Numbered from the stretch's first letter, positions 34,753 to 47,385 are shown. The stretch: 64,000 bases of DNA from Tolypeutes matacus (GCA_026826555.1 JAKSZT010053836.1:8965240-9029239); one strand, 5' to 3'. Made by a program: numbers and translations. Notes: generated from the letters alone by a model not told the origin.

Positions 34753-35756
34753 AGCGTGATGGGGGAAGGGGAAGACAGAGACAGAGAGGTCAGATGATAA
34801 AGCTGGGCTGTTGGGTAATTGCATGTACATATATATCATTGTTTATAATTGTTTGTATATATGAAACATTCCGTTACGAGACAGAGAAGATGCTGAGTGT
34901 GCTTGCATTCTGAGGTCTCCCGGGGAACAGCTGGTGGAGAGTGGTGCAAAAACGGTTTTGAGAACTGTTTTGTGCCCAGGGTGAAAGGGGGAGACTGACA
35001 GATCCTGTGACATCTGTCAGTCACCAAAGGTCAAGCTCACCTGCAGCACTGGTGGGAGCTGGCGGTTCATACGGCAGCATCTCATCTAAAAACGTGTAGT
35101 GACATGGTTTTTTCTGAGAGACCAACTTATGTCCCCGCCCCTGACTCCCCACAGAAAAGGCTACCTATTTTTTCAAGACAAAAGAAATCTCTAGGGCCAA
35201 GAGTGACTCTGTCACCACATGTCACTTCACATCGGCTGGTACATGTCAAAGAATTACACAAAAATCTGCCGCCTGCCATCCTCTCACAGAGCATATCAAA
35301 CTTCTTTTTTCCAAAACCCTTCAACAGCAACCAAGAGAAAATTTTCTTTATGAACCAGATGCCATTTCTGTGAATGAGCGAGGTGAAATCTCATTTCCTA
35401 GAAGTGGAGACAACAGAGGAGGAAGCAACTGTGCAAAAGGTCTCAAGTTAAAAATAGACCCTCCACTAATCCCACCTACAGACATTTCTGCCCCAGATAT
35501 TCGCTTCCTGGGGATCACAGCAAAGGTGTCAAGAAACCACACGTAGCCTTTTCTGGAATATGAGTTGTAACAATTTCTGCCAAAAATGAAGGATATAATA
35601 AGATATGACAGTTGAGATTCTTTCCACTGTGGTTTCATTGACTATGATAACAAAGAAAATGGGCTGGCAGGGGTGGAGGGGTGGAGGAGGAATTATTTTG
35701 AGAATTTTGCCTTTTGTCTTCTGTTTTAATCTCAGAACACTTTAAGAACAACTACT
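34753..35756. other. Single-copy intron
   Basis: No gene or clear repeat. Confidence 0.5.
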
Positions 35757-35764
35757 AAGAAGCC

Positions 35765-35882
35765 CCAAATTTTAGAGCCCAATGTGACCTCAGAGATAAT
35801 CTAGTCCAATATTCTAATTTAAAGGTGACAGAAAGCAGCAACACGCCTGAAATCACACAGCTAGCCAACGGCAGAGCCACCC
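35765..35882. repeat. MIR/L3-like old repeat fragment
   Basis: The order CTCAGAGATAATCTAGTCCA ... TTTAAAGGTGACAG ... AAATCACACAGCTAGC is that of a common ancient mammalian repeat. I am unsure of the exact family. Confidence 0.5.
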
Positions 35883-35894
35883 GGTAAACATGGG

Positions 35895-36120
35895 GTGCAC
35901 AGTGGCTGAGGGCACAGTCTCAAACCAGACTCCTGGGGGCTGCGCCTCGACTCTGATCACTAAAATCATGTGACCTTGGGCAAATCACTTTACCTCTGTG
36001 CCTCCATGTGCTCATCTGTTAAATGGGGGTCTGGTAATAATAGTGTGAACCTCATGAGATTGTTTTGGGGATTAAATGAGATAATATATGTCTAGCACAT
36101 TGCAAATGTTAATAGTTCCC
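35895..36120 (+). repeat. MIR SINE, near full length
   Basis: Contains ATGTGACCTTGGGCAAATCA, TCATCTGTTAAATGGGGGT, CTCATGAGATTGTTTTGGGG and ATTAAATGAGATAATATATG, in the MIR order on the plus strand. Confidence 0.9.
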
Positions 36121-36429
36121 TTCATCCTTCCACTCCATCACAACTCCTATGGGCACAGACGTTGTTCCCAGAAGGGGATTTTCTGGGGATACTTGTTGAC
36201 AGCCTAATAAATGTGTAACTTCCATGTGATGACTTCTGTAAAATAATTGGCTATGATCTTAAGAAAAAAATCATTAAATAAGAGGATAAAGTTTATTACA
36301 AGATAAAAGAGAGGAGGGAAAAGAGAATGAGTTGGTAAATGAAAAATTGGGAGACACTGGGGAATGAGAGGGGGAAGGTGTCACGGTACACACTGGACAT
36401 CCGATAATGCAGCGATAAAAGGAGAAAAA
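36121..36429. other. Single-copy intron
   Basis: Nothing recognised. Confidence 0.45.
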
Positions 36430-37250
36430 AAAATTTTTTTTAATTCTTTTGTTTTTTTCCCATTTTCTTTTTTTGAATGTCCCAATCCGTTAATTATCTT
36501 TTATTTTCAGTTCTTTTTTTTTCTGAGTGTCCTTGTATTTTATTTCTTGCATTTAAGCTTACCATTATTATTTCATTTTCCTATTAATTGTATTTGGTTA
36601 TTATATGGGCTTCATCTTCAAGGAAGGTTTAGATCACAGTAGGGTTACAATGGGGGCTGCAGAGGATCATTGGTGGGGGGTGTCTGTGATGTGGGATTCA
36701 TGGGAGTAAGTTCATCTGAATATACATGAAAGATATATAAAATTGTTCAAATGATCGAGGGATAGGGCATGGTCATGGTGGATAGACAATCACTCATAAA
36801 TGAGGGAAAACTGAATTCCCAGCCCAGAGAGCTCTGCCACATTCTCCAAGGGAGCAGCAACAGTCCCCCGAGTGCAGGGGCAGTGTCTGGCAAAAGAGGA
36901 TGGCCCACTATTGGGTTCTTGTTATTGATGACTAGCCTTATGAGTCTTTGCTCTTGTAATTGAAACTTGGCCTATTGTTAAGGGGTGCCTAAGGGTTGCC
37001 ACCCGAGAGCCTCCTTGTTGCTCAAATGTGGCCTCTCTCTAAGCCATACTCAGCATATGAATGCATTACCTTCCCCCCAACGTGGGACATGACTCCTGGG
37101 GATGAGCCTCCCTGGCACTGAGGGATTAATACCAAGTGCCAACTGGAAACACGACTGGAAAAAAAACCTTGAATAAAAGGGGGAAAAGGTAAAGATAAAT
37201 GAATCCATGTGACTAAGAGACTTCATTTTTTGTTTTGTTTTGTTTTGTTT
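36430..37250. mobile_element. Probable lineage-specific interspersed repeat, part 1 (unclassified)
   Basis: A T-rich start is followed by repeat-like text, including CCTTCCCCCCAACGTGGGAC, ATGACTCCTGGGGATGAGCC and CTTGAATAAAAGGGGGAAAA, and a TTTTG-rich end (37229-37251). I recognise the style from xenarthran genomic sequence but cannot name the family or the strand. It abuts the element at 37270. Confidence 0.45.
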
Positions 37251-37269
37251 TTTGACTTTAACATTTTTT

Positions 37270-38050
37270 TTTTTTTATTGTGGGTAAAAATCAAATTTTT
37301 CACAATACATACCAATATTTCTAAAATGATATATAAATACATATGCATATATGTGCATTTGCTTACATAAATGTTATATATATATATATTTATTTATTTA
37401 TTTACTTATTTAAAGGTGCTTAGATTACCTAAATATTACACAGAAATTACAGGGATTCCCATGTTCCACACCTCCCACAACATCCCACACAAACATCCTT
37501 CATCAGTGTGGCTCATCACCCTCAATGGATATACATATCCTGGGGCCTTGCCACCAAGCATAGTCCACAGTTCACATCGTAGATCACACTCTCTACCACA
37601 GAGTTCTGAATGGTATGTGCTGATTTAAAATGGCCTACATCCGGCACCACAACGGCACTCAGGACAACCCCCAAGTCCCAAAAAAGCCCCTGTATTTCAA
37701 CTGCACTTCCTGTCCCTGCCCCGAAAGTGTCCAGTGGCCACCAGCTCCACCTCACTGTTATAATTTCTTCCATTGCTAGAATCACAATATGTGTAAAACA
37801 GAATACCATTAAGTCCACTCTAGTCCATAGTTCTCCCCCCAATCCTGAGGGGACTGGGATGGTGATGTCCACTCCACCTCCAAGTGAGAGAGGGCTTATA
37901 TCCCGTGGATACGGTGGGTGGGATAATCTAAGGGTTGTTGTACAGATTCCCGATGCGACACATGGTCCCCAGAAGCCTGGGGGATCACCAGCAAATTATG
38001 TGAATCTACTACCTCCAACATTGCATGCATCTTTAAAACATGCTTCCTGG
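37270..38050. mobile_element. Probable lineage-specific interspersed repeat, copy A (unclassified)
   Basis: It is clearly homologous to 59300-60250 in the same orientation. Shared anchors are GGGATTCCCATGT, TTCCATTGCTAGAAT / TTCATTGCTAGAAT, a TCTAGTCCATAGTTC / TTTAGTCCATTGTTC pair, a GAGAGAGGGCTTATATCCC / GAGAGGGGGCTTAGATCCC pair, and a central dinucleotide-rich AT tract. No retroviral or LINE coding sequence was recognised. Confidence 0.6.
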
Positions 38051-38932
38051 ATGTTCCTGGAAGACAGAGCCACTGTCTTGTTGGAGAAGTTATAGCAAAT
38101 TATAAGGATCTCAACATGCTTGAGAATACATAGGGTATAACAATGACTCCATTACTCTTTATCTCCTTGAGTTCTGAGAAAGCAATAAGTAGCAGCACAA
38201 TAAAAAAATCTTTCATAATAGTTGATTAGAAAATATGGCCTGCAGAAAATCAAGCTCTTGTCGCACTTTGCACATTAAAAATCCAAATACGTTAGAGAAA
38301 CTGGGACTTTTCACCCCCCACAGCTTTAACACAAAGGATCACATTAATAATCTACAATTTAGATTTGCATTTTTTTAATAAGCTAGGGATCAAAGGGGAT
38401 GCATAGCTAAAGGGGTGTTAAGCTGAGTGCACACAATACTGCTCACCACCCACTGTAGGAAGCCACACTCCCCCCACCCCCGCCCCAGGAAGGCACCTAT
38501 AATTTTAGAAAAATAAAATGCATTCTTTCTGTGGTGCATCATTACTACTGAACAATTTCCAAACATTTCAAATGGGTTCAGGTAGAATTTACATGCCGAT
38601 CTCCTGAATGGACTCAGATTTCAATGTACGGTTAAATGAGGACATCAATGAATGAATTGATTTCGGACTTTTCTTCTTATGTACATTCCTAGCTACATAA
38701 GGACAAGAATCAGTCTCTTAATTCCTCAGGCCAGACAGGATACAAGCATGGTTTACTACTTATCAACCATTCTTCATTATCATTAAAAAGCAAAACCACT
38801 ACCATTTTAAAGCTTGAAATCAGGACCTCAGGGGCCAAGAGAGACTCACACAGAAACCCTCCTTCTTCATGTGTTTCAAGCACTCCAAGAATAACTTCAC
38901 AAGGACAAGATGGGGTTATATCCTTCTATTTA
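38051..38932. other. Single-copy intron
   Basis: No gene. A C-rich stretch lies at about 38468-38487. Confidence 0.5.
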
Positions 38933-39070
38933 TTAATGATTATATTAGTTAACATTTATTGAGGACTCACTGTGTGTCCAGCATGGAACCAATTAAGCTC
39001 TCTACATGCATTCTCTTACTCAGTTCTTCTTCTCATTTTAAAGATAAGGAAGCAGACGAACACTAGAGCC
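38933..39070 (+). repeat. MIR SINE fragment
   Basis: AACATTTATTGAGGACTCAC, then TGCATTCTCTTACTCAGTTC and TTTTAAAGATAAGGAAGC follow the MIR order on the plus strand. Confidence 0.8.
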
Positions 39071-40190
39071 TCGCCACTGAGTCCACTGTATTCCTGAAAG
39101 CCTACACTTTGTCCCACCCTGTCATGCACTTGCCACCCTCATATTGCAAGCCATCTCAATAGCACGATATTCAGTCTAGATGACTCCTCCTCTGTCATGG
39201 TGAACGAGTTTCCTGGAAACTTCTTAGCTATTCCTCTGCTCTTCATTAATGAGAACCCCTGACAACACCAAATTTCCTTCAGGAACCTTCCCAGATCGAG
39301 GCTGGCCATCCTTTCCTGATGCTGTTTCTGCCCAATATGTGGTCTTTTAGGCAAGGGACACAGAAATGGCTCTGATAGGTTCAACAGGAGGTCCCCTGCC
39401 GAGTGTTTGCAAAGGCTACACCTCCCCAAGAACTACTCTCCCCATTCAAAGAGCATGCCCCTTGCCACGCCTCTGCCATCCCCAGCCCCAGGGGTCATCA
39501 CCTGGATCAGTCAAATATGCCCTCCCAGAAACCTGGCGTCAGCACTCTGTGCCAACTGTGCCGGCTGGATCAGGCATCAAGTCACAGCCCCTCACGAGGC
39601 CCAGACATGCTCCCTACTCTTATGTTTCCACAAGACACCCATAGGTCTCCATAATAAACTCCTCTCTGTGAATTAAGTGAGTTCAGTTGGTTTCTATGAT
39701 CTATAACCAAGAGACCACACTGACTAAGAAACACTCTAAAGGGGAGGGAGCCCTGGTAGTAACATCAACTGAGCTGATGACATGAGGAACCCCCCCCCTG
39801 GGGGGGCAGCAACATCCACACCTGCTACAAGGCCGTAAGGGGAAGGGGCAGCCATTATGTCACAGCCACAGGCTATTCTTTGGGAGTAGAGGTTTGGCAA
39901 ATGGATCGTTAATGTGAAGTTGGAGCAGTGACTTGTGTCACTGGAAAAAATAGGATTTAAGGAGAGACGTGAATGGAAATAGACCTGCTAGAAAGGTGAG
40001 AGGCTGCAGGCTCCTATGGCAAGATAAAATGAAGAGGGACCATCTGGGACGCATGAAGGACATTACGTGGGGCAGAGGCAGGGCCCGGTGGTTAGTGATG
40101 GAAGGAGGCAGAGGATATGTACAACATGACGAAGACCTGGCAGGCTGGTGGACTTCAAAACCCAGGATAAGGAGAGGCTGAAAACAAACA
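39071..40190. other. Single-copy intron with a C/G hairpin tract
   Basis: Nine C, TG and six further G (39790-39806) form a short inverted repeat. Nothing else is recognised. The several overlapping plus-strand open frames at 39366-39676 have no domain. Confidence 0.45.
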
Positions 40191-40715
40191 GTCATTTATT
40201 GAGCATCTACTCTGAGCTAGAAGTGAACCACAGAGTTAAAATTCCAGTGGGGAAGAGAAAGAAACAAGGAAAACAAATAGATAAGCAAGAGTTGTATTAT
40301 GGAGAGAATAACATCATGATGAGATGAGGAGTCAACTCTAACACTCTACCTTAGAGTAGTCAGGGAGGAGCTCTCAGAGAAGGCAAGAGTTGAGCCAGGC
40401 TCTGGGACAGGGAAAAGCTGGGCAATTTGGATAGACCAGGAAGGAGAATATTGTGCCTGGAGTGCAGGAAATGATGCTGGAAAGGCTGGCCAGGGCGAAG
40501 AGGCACAGGCTCATAAGCAGGGAATGGAGTTTAGATACTATTCTAAGTGTGATGAGAAGTCATTGAAGGGTTCTGAGCAGGGAACTGACCTGATCTGATT
40601 CATGTTTTTTAAAAGAGATCATTTTGTTTGCTGGGTAGAGGATGGATGGGCATGGTGGTATAAGGTAGAGTAGAAAAAGCAGGGGCACCAGTTGGGAGGT
40701 TATTGCAATAATTCA
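40191..40715 (+). mobile_element. L2 LINE fragment
   Basis: CATTTATTGAGCATCTACTC near the start, a middle with GGGAGGAGCTCTCAGAGAAG and a GAAGTCATTGAAGGGTTCTG-like stretch, and GGAGGTTATTGCAATAATTC near the end are the usual L2 3' landmarks on the plus strand. Confidence 0.75.
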
Positions 40716-40859
40716 GCACTCCCCGCTGTGTAATCACACAGCATCCTTTTCACAAACACCATTTAAAAATGTTCACCAAAAGGCACCTCTCTTAGCAACA
40801 TATTCACTCACTCAGTGGCACGAAGGTACACTCAAATTGAAACATTTTAAGGCAGTGCA

Positions 40860-40876
40860 TTTTTTTTTTTTTTTTG
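40860..40876. repeat. Poly-T tract
   Basis: Seventeen or so consecutive T residues, with no attached SINE body. Confidence 0.9.
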
Positions 40877-41049
40877 GTGTTGTTTCAAAAGCACACACAT
40901 TTGCTTCCCTGATCATAAGACAATGCAGCACTGTGGACACCTTCACATAATTTAGATTTATTTTAATATCTGTTACACTTGATTCAACTAAGCTGATGAT
41001 ATTTTAGTATTCAGCAAGTAATTATTATTTGTTAGGAAATAAGTGGGAA

Positions 41050-41290
41050 AAAAGCACTTTTCTTGAGCACTGCTCTATGCGCCAGGCACTGGATAAAGCT
41101 AGGGCTATTTAATGGTCATCACAATCAATCAAACAACCAAGCACCCATCCATCCATCCATCCATGCATCCATTCAACAAATAAATACTCCAAACAGTCCT
41201 CCTTATTGTCCCAATTTTAGAGACCAAGAATCAGGCTAAGAAGAGTGAAATGATTTATGTAATGCTACAAAGCCAGTGATCTGTGGATTT
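41050..41290 (+). repeat. MIR SINE with internal (CCAT)n
   Basis: TTCTTGAGCACTGCTCTATGC / GCCAGGCACTGG begins the MIR. CCCAATTTTAGAGACCAAGA and a TACAAAGCCAGTGATC end complete it. Between the halves is a CATCCATC microsatellite (about 41147-41172). Confidence 0.75.
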
Positions 41291-41665
41291 CTAGGGCCAG
41301 CAGAGCAGACTTAGAAGTTAGACATACAGGTTCTCAAAAGATGCAGAGACACGGTGATCCAGGGGACGACTGAACAGGGATGAAGAAGCCTTTCCCGCAT
41401 GCCGCCTCCCTTTAAACGTATTTCTGGGATTCCTAGAGCAGACACAGGTTTGTAGAGATGAGGACTAGGGTGCTTGTGAAAAGTGAGCAGTCTCCTCTGG
41501 TTACCTGGTCAGGCCCCCAATCCTGTGATGAACAGCAGGGCACTGTCTCATAGAACCCACTTAAACAACCCTACAGTTCCTTACAGGTTGGATGTTAAAC
41601 CTCCATCAGCTCAAGACATCACATTGGATAGCTTTCCATTTATTTGAGAACTCTTTAAAAAACAG
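41291..41665. other. Single-copy intron
   Basis: Nothing recognised. Confidence 0.5.
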
Positions 41666-42745
41666 TGATTCCTCTAATTGTGAAAAATAATAAAGCTTCT
41701 GAAAAAATAGGAAAATGTATTTACAAACTTGAGGTAAGTAAATATTTCTAAAATAAAACACAAAGAGCATGAAACAATAGAAAAATTGATCAGTTGGGCT
41801 ACATTAAAGAAACTTTTGTTCATGAAAAGATACTATTGAAAAAGCAAAAGGCAAGCTACAATGTATGAGTAGATATTAACAATACATATAACTGATAAAG
41901 GACTGTATTCAGATATTATAAAGCACTCAGACAAATCAGTAAATAAAAGACTGACAACCCAGTAGAAAAATGGGCAAAAACATGCATTTTACGAAAGAGG
42001 ACATTCAAATGACCAAAAAAAACACATATGGAAAGGTGCTTATCATCATTAGTCACCAGGAAAATACAAAATAAAGCCAGAAGATTCCACAACACACCCA
42101 CTAAAATGGCTAAAATGACCCAAAAAATGACAAATGAAAGAAGAGTGAGAATATGGAGCATCCAGCACTCTCGTAGCCTGCTGGTGGGAGCAGTAAATGG
42201 TAAAATTACTTAGAAAAACTAAACTGTTTAGTAGTACTAAAGCCGAAAATGAGTCTTCTCTATGACCCAGTAATTTTACTTAACAGATATATCTATGTGT
42301 ATGTGTGTATAGAAGATTTTTCATTGTAGTTCCAAAGTGGATACACAGAAATGTCCAACAGCAAGTAGTAGAATGGATAAATTGTGAGAGAGTCATATGA
42401 TGGACTATTATGCAGCAATGAAAATGAACAGGCTGTTGCTACATGAAACGATGTGGCAATGTGACTAAATGTCATGAATACAAAAATGTAGAGGGGAAAA
42501 AATGAAGTCATTATCAAAAAGTACATATTGTATATGATTCCATTTATGTGATATTCAAACAAGGAAATCTAGTCCACAGTGACAGAAGTCAGAATGGCAG
42601 TTACCTTTGGGGAGTACAGTGACTAGGGAGAGTTAGGAGGGGGCTCTGGATCCTGGTACTGTCTTATTTCTTGGTTGGGAGGCATTTACATGGCGGCATG
42701 CACTTTGTCAAATTGCATCTAGCTATATAATTACGAAGTGTTGAT
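41666..42745 (+). mobile_element. Old LINE-1 (L1M type), 3' end
   Basis: The segment covers the ORF2 end and 3'UTR on the plus strand. Landmarks are GATCAGTTGGGCTACATTAA, AATGGGCAAAAACATGCATT, AGGACATTCAAATGACC, CTAAAATGGCTAAAATGACC, TGACCCAGTAATTTTACTTA, GGACTATTATGCAGCAATGA and TATGATTCCATTTATGTGAT. It has many stops and is 5' truncated. Confidence 0.88.
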
Positions 42746-43149
42746 TCTTCCATATGTCGTCATACTTCCATTTGAAAAGCTCACTTAGAAACAGTGACTC
42801 CTAATACCTTCATCACAAGCACTCATTGAGCACCTTTGATGTACAGGTCTTGGGCTGGGGCCGAGGGCAGAGGGGATCTGCAGATGTCTTTGAAGCCCTT
42901 GGGCTTCTCTACCCTCAGCTGCTGCTTTCTAATCAACAGAGGCTGTGGAGTGCAGAGGGGAAGCCCTACTCAGAGTAAGCCTGCTGAGACTTCTTCAGAA
43001 AAGGGAATCACCCTGGCTAACACTATTAGCTGCCCAGGACCTTGCCTGGTTTCTAGAATGCGTATTTACATGCCCAGATAGAGTAAAGCTGAAAACATGT
43101 GCCAATTCTTAGCCCCATTTTAAAGTAACCCTGCCATAAATAGCTTCTT

Positions 43150-43310
43150 AGAACTCTAGTGTCAAGAACCTTATCTCTTTTAATGTTCCCAGCAATCCTA
43201 TAAGGAATGCATTATTAATTCCATATTAAAATAGGGAAATTTATTTAAAACAGGTGAAATTACTTGCTCAAGGTCACAGAGCTAGTGACTGGCAGAGCAC
43301 AATGGATTTA
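43150..43310 (+). repeat. MIR SINE fragment
   Basis: CTTTTAATGTTCCCAGCAAT, CCTATAAGGAATGCATTATT, and CAAGGTCACAGAGCTAGTGA, in the MIR order. Confidence 0.75.
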
Positions 43311-44239
43311 ACCCAGTCCCTTGGGCTCCTATGGTCTTTTAACAACTGGTGGAGCTGCTCCAGATACAGTGACACTGTCCTGTTAAATCTTTCACCCTCT
43401 AGTGAGGGGAGGGAAGAGGCAAGCAGCAGTCACCAGCTGTCACCTGCATCTCACCAACAGGGAACTGATAGGAGGTCCCCAGATGAGCAGAATTTTCTTT
43501 AAGACAACTGCAAACATTGAGGGAAAAGGCCCCCGTGAAGACAGAGGACTTTCTCCCAGAGCCTCGAAATTGATAAAATATAAATGGAATAAAAAATATA
43601 GAATATAATTTTATATTTCACCCCAACTTCTCTGATTTGCTGATCAACTTGTATCCTTAAAGCAGTCAGGTTCAGTGAAACATTTTTACAAAGGCAAACC
43701 TCTGAGAGACACGTGCTGGCAGGAAAAGCACAATTAGTCCTCTCGCACCCCATGAAAAATGGAAGGTTTGACTGTCCGGTGGAAACAGCCCTGCTTTTGT
43801 GTTACCAAATCATCACGCCGCACACATGCAGGAATGACAGGCAGTGCCAGGGCCATCGAGGTTGAATGACTTGGTAAAGAATAGATGGTGGTAAAGACCA
43901 ACTCTGGTTTATGAATTTACCAGGTTAGAAAGAAAAGAGGCCCCTGTCAGACTGGCCTCTCCAGCACACCCGCTGAAAACAAATACCAGAAAACAAAGAC
44001 CACCCTCCCATGCAGGCCTGAGCAGCCCAAATGAATCAGCTTCACCTGAAGCAGGTACCAAATTGGGGACCATTTCCACTCAAAAATATGTCCCTTTAGC
44101 CACCCAACAAAGCAACGTAGAGCCCTATAACAAACCAAACAGAACAAAGTGTGTCCCTAAAAAAGGAAGGGATCCATTGCTTTCTGAACGATTCCTGGTT
44201 AGATATTTAGATGTCGAATCGGTAAGGACAACAAAGGAA
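43311..44239. other. Single-copy intron
   Basis: Nothing recognised. Confidence 0.5.
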
Positions 44240-44800
44240 TATTCCTTTTAATGAGAATAATCTATCACCACTACATCAATCTGATTAATGTAATGGGACC
44301 ATTTCAAAGGGAGGAAATTACAGGTCATTAGGCATAATTTCAAATTAAGTTATGGGTTTAAATGATTTTCTTCAGTTTTCTGGAGCATTTACCCAGAATT
44401 TTATTTTGCATGTTTCATTCAGAGAACAAGGAATGTTTACATTATTTTACAAACCTTTCATGTGCAGAGGCCTGAACATTAGACTACAACCAGAATGTTT
44501 CAAAAGTGCCCAGGCAGCGTTTTTTTTCTGGTTCACTCTAACATGTGTTTCATCTCTATCTATTCTTTGTTTTATTCAGTGATAAAACGAACACCTCCCT
44601 TTCCAGGTTGTTTACAAAACAGTTTGATAATCTGATTTCAATTAAATGGCTAAGAACTACAATAAGAAGAAAAGCATAAATCATGTTAACCATCTGTTTC
44701 TGGCTGACAAAAGGCGGCAAATGGAAAGGTTAAGCTGATACTCCGCATTTAATCTCTGCTATTGTGAAAGGAAAACCCAATTAGAGATGATGCTTCTTTG
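44240..44800. other. Candidate conserved noncoding element
   Basis: A repeat-free AT-rich block with strings such as CTGATTAATGTAATGG, GTCATTAGGCATAATT, TCAATTAAATGGC and ACAAAAGGCGGCAAATGG. Its texture is that of conserved intronic elements. No alignment was possible. Confidence 0.3.
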
Positions 44801-45530
44801 CAGGCTTTACACTGTTTCCCTTTTGTTCTTTAATTTGAGTTATCCCCATTGTGTTACCAAACTAGGGGGAGGGCTCATTATCTCCTCCCCCTCTGTGTGG
44901 CAAGGGGCTCCCTCATTTATAAAGTTACCATTACCAGTGCTGGCTAATTATAACCAGCCACTCGCAACTGCAGAATAACTCCTTTCCAGAGCTTGGCAGC
45001 ATAGCTGTTTTCCTTGTCTTGAAAAGATCGGACTACAACGGACTCAACTGCAACCCAGATTCCTCAACCAGGTAGAATGAATAAGGTGAGGACTCAGTGA
45101 AAACATACTGTTCAACATTAAAAAATGTAAAGAAAAGGTTAATCCAAACATTTCCTGTGGCGCGAGGTCTCTGGAAGCCATTTGCGAGGGGACGGTGAAG
45201 TCTGGAGGTGGAACATTTGGAAGGAGCTTTCTGAGGAAATGCTGCTGGATGGCTTGAATTCAAATGCCCTGCCACGTGAATTCCAAAGTAGAATTTTAGT
45301 GGATTTCATCTCAGGGTCCCAAAATGCTTCTAGGTCCAGGTATCAAAGGTCCAGAAGGGACAAACATGCCATTTCTTGCACCTCTCCAAACCAGCTGCGT
45401 GGCAGTGCCGGTGAGTACCCAGCAGCCAGCTGGCTGGTGACTGGCAGAGGGAGGCACTTCTGCCCACAGATCTCTGCCTGCCAGTGCCTTGGAAGGGGTT
45501 GAGAGTTTCTGCTTGATCAGGTACCCATGC
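44801..45530. other. Single-copy intron
   Basis: Nothing recognised. Confidence 0.45.
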
Positions 45531-45780
45531 TTCTGCTCAGGCTGTCTCTATATCTTATGCACCTCCTTGTCCTGGTAATTTCCTACTCATTCTTCAAGAA
45601 AAAGCCTTCCCTACCCCTCCTCACCATGCTGCCCTCTCTGCCCATGAGGCTCCCCTCCTTCAGCACCAACGGTGCCCATGCATGGCAACCGTTGTGGCAC
45701 TGATGTCACCTGTCACAATATCTGAGCACAAGTCTGTCTCCCCTGCTTAGCTGGGAGTTCCTTAACACAGAACTTATTAA
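45531..45780. mobile_element. L2 LINE fragment
   Basis: The order ATGCACCTCCTTGTCCTGG, TCCTACTCATTCTTCAAGAA, AAAGCCTTCCCTACCCC, and GAGCACAAGTCTGTCTCCCC resembles an old L2 3' segment. Confidence 0.6.
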
Positions 45781-46966
45781 GCCTTATATCCCAGCTCCAT
45801 ATTCATCCACTGACTGTCTGATCGAGGAAAGAAAAACTTTAGTCCAGATTCTCATTTTGAAGTTCAGGGTTGGGGATGGGGGCACCCTTGAAGTACCCTG
45901 ATGTGCTCTTGGTTTTGCACAGACACTGCATCCTGAGCAGACGAGAGCCCTGCCGTTCCTGACTCGGTAAGTGCTGTGGATTTGAAAGCCTTCATTATGG
46001 AAGGTCCCTGATAGCCGGGTTCCTTCTAGTCCTGGTGGCATATGACGTGTCATCCCTGCTTCATCAGCGATTGTCTTTGGGTTGTGCTGTTGAAGAACTC
46101 CCATCAGATCCATCCTACCACCAGAGGAGGCAGCAAGATGACCTCTGGAAAGGGTGAAGGGCCGTGGGGCTGGAAGGAGGAGTCAGCAAGCCCCCAGGAA
46201 GCAACTGAGTGAGCATCACCCTAGGACTGAGCTGGCCCTTGTGGACAGGATCACCAAGCGCATTTTGAAAATATGGGTCCAGGTTGCTGGGACATGGCTG
46301 GGCAGGGCACCTGGCTCAACAGATGATTTACTGAATGAATGAATGAATGAATGAGTGCATGATTCAGACAAAAGCCTTGACAGGTGAGCAGAAAAGGTGG
46401 TTTTCTCTCTATTTTCTTCATGAGAAAACTCTGCAGGCCCAAGGGGGGTGCTCTGTGAGAGCTGGAGTTAAACCTCAGGCCTGCAGCAGCAAGGCACAAG
46501 GGGAGCCTATGGCCCTGGAATGAGGCCAGTTTATCCGAAGGAAGACAAATATTCCAGAGAAAAAGCCAGAGGTGCTAGGAGGAGGAGGCAGCACACGAGC
46601 AGCGGAATCTAGCCACTGCTCAGACAGATGGTGGGTCCCCCAAAAATAAGGATGCCAGAGAGATCTCTCCCTGCCAAGGGCATCAAGAGTGAGCAAAATC
46701 AGGAGGGTTTAGCAGAAGGCTGGAGCCCAGGGTCAGAGGGGTCACTGTTGACGCAAAGGCAGTAGGTGCCGAGGAGCCCAAAGCTCTGCCAAGGGTGCCA
46801 AAGCCAACGCTGGTGCACAGGCTCAGCCCCTGCGAGCAGAGGCCAAGGGCCTTCCAGCCACGGCACGCACGCTGATCCGGTCCCGCCAAGCATGGGGCCT
46901 GCCTGTCCTCCACAGCAGAGGCTCTGCACTTGATGGAAGCTGTGCACCGTCACACCCGAAGGTACA
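45781..46966. other. Single-copy intron with (GAAT)n
   Basis: A short (GAAT)n tract lies at 46331-46352. No gene. Confidence 0.5.
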
Positions 46967-46971
46967 GAGGT

Positions 46972-47385
46972 TGTATTCATTCCTTAGGGTGGCTGCAACA
47001 AAATACCATAAACAACAGAATGTTCTCTCACACAGTTCTGGGGGCTGAAAGTCCAAAATCCAGGTGTGGCAGGGCTGGTTCCTTCTGGAAGCCCTGAGGG
47101 AGAATCTCCTCCTCGCCTCTCTCCCAGCTTCTAGCTTCTGGCAGTTGTGGGCAATCCTTGGTAGTCCTTGGCTTGTCTCCTTCACGTGGCACTCTCCCCT
47201 CTATGTCTGTGTCCAAATCTACCTCTTCTTATAAGGACACCAGACACTGGGTGAGGGCCCACCTGAATCCAGTATGGCTTCATCTTGACTTGATTTCCTC
47301 TGCAAAACCCCTATTTCCCATGAACAGATAGCAGAGGTTAGGATTCGAACATGTCTTTTTGGGGGACACAATTCAAGCCACATCA
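46972..47385 (-). mobile_element. Complete solitary LTR, ERVL-MaLR (MLT/MST type)
   Basis: On the minus strand the LTR starts TGATGTGGCTTGAATTGTG and includes CTTATAAGAAGAGGTAGATT. It ends with the MaLR tail around TTGTTTATGGTATTTTGTTG and CAGCCACCCTAAGGAATG. A perfect 5-bp target duplication GAGGT lies at 46967-46971 and 47386-47390. No internal region is present. It lies in the same orientation as GFRA1. Confidence 0.85.

Noticed and set aside
37522..38095. Two overlapping open frames of 116 and 161 codons
   Set aside because: They lie within the unclassified interspersed repeat, and no known domain is visible.
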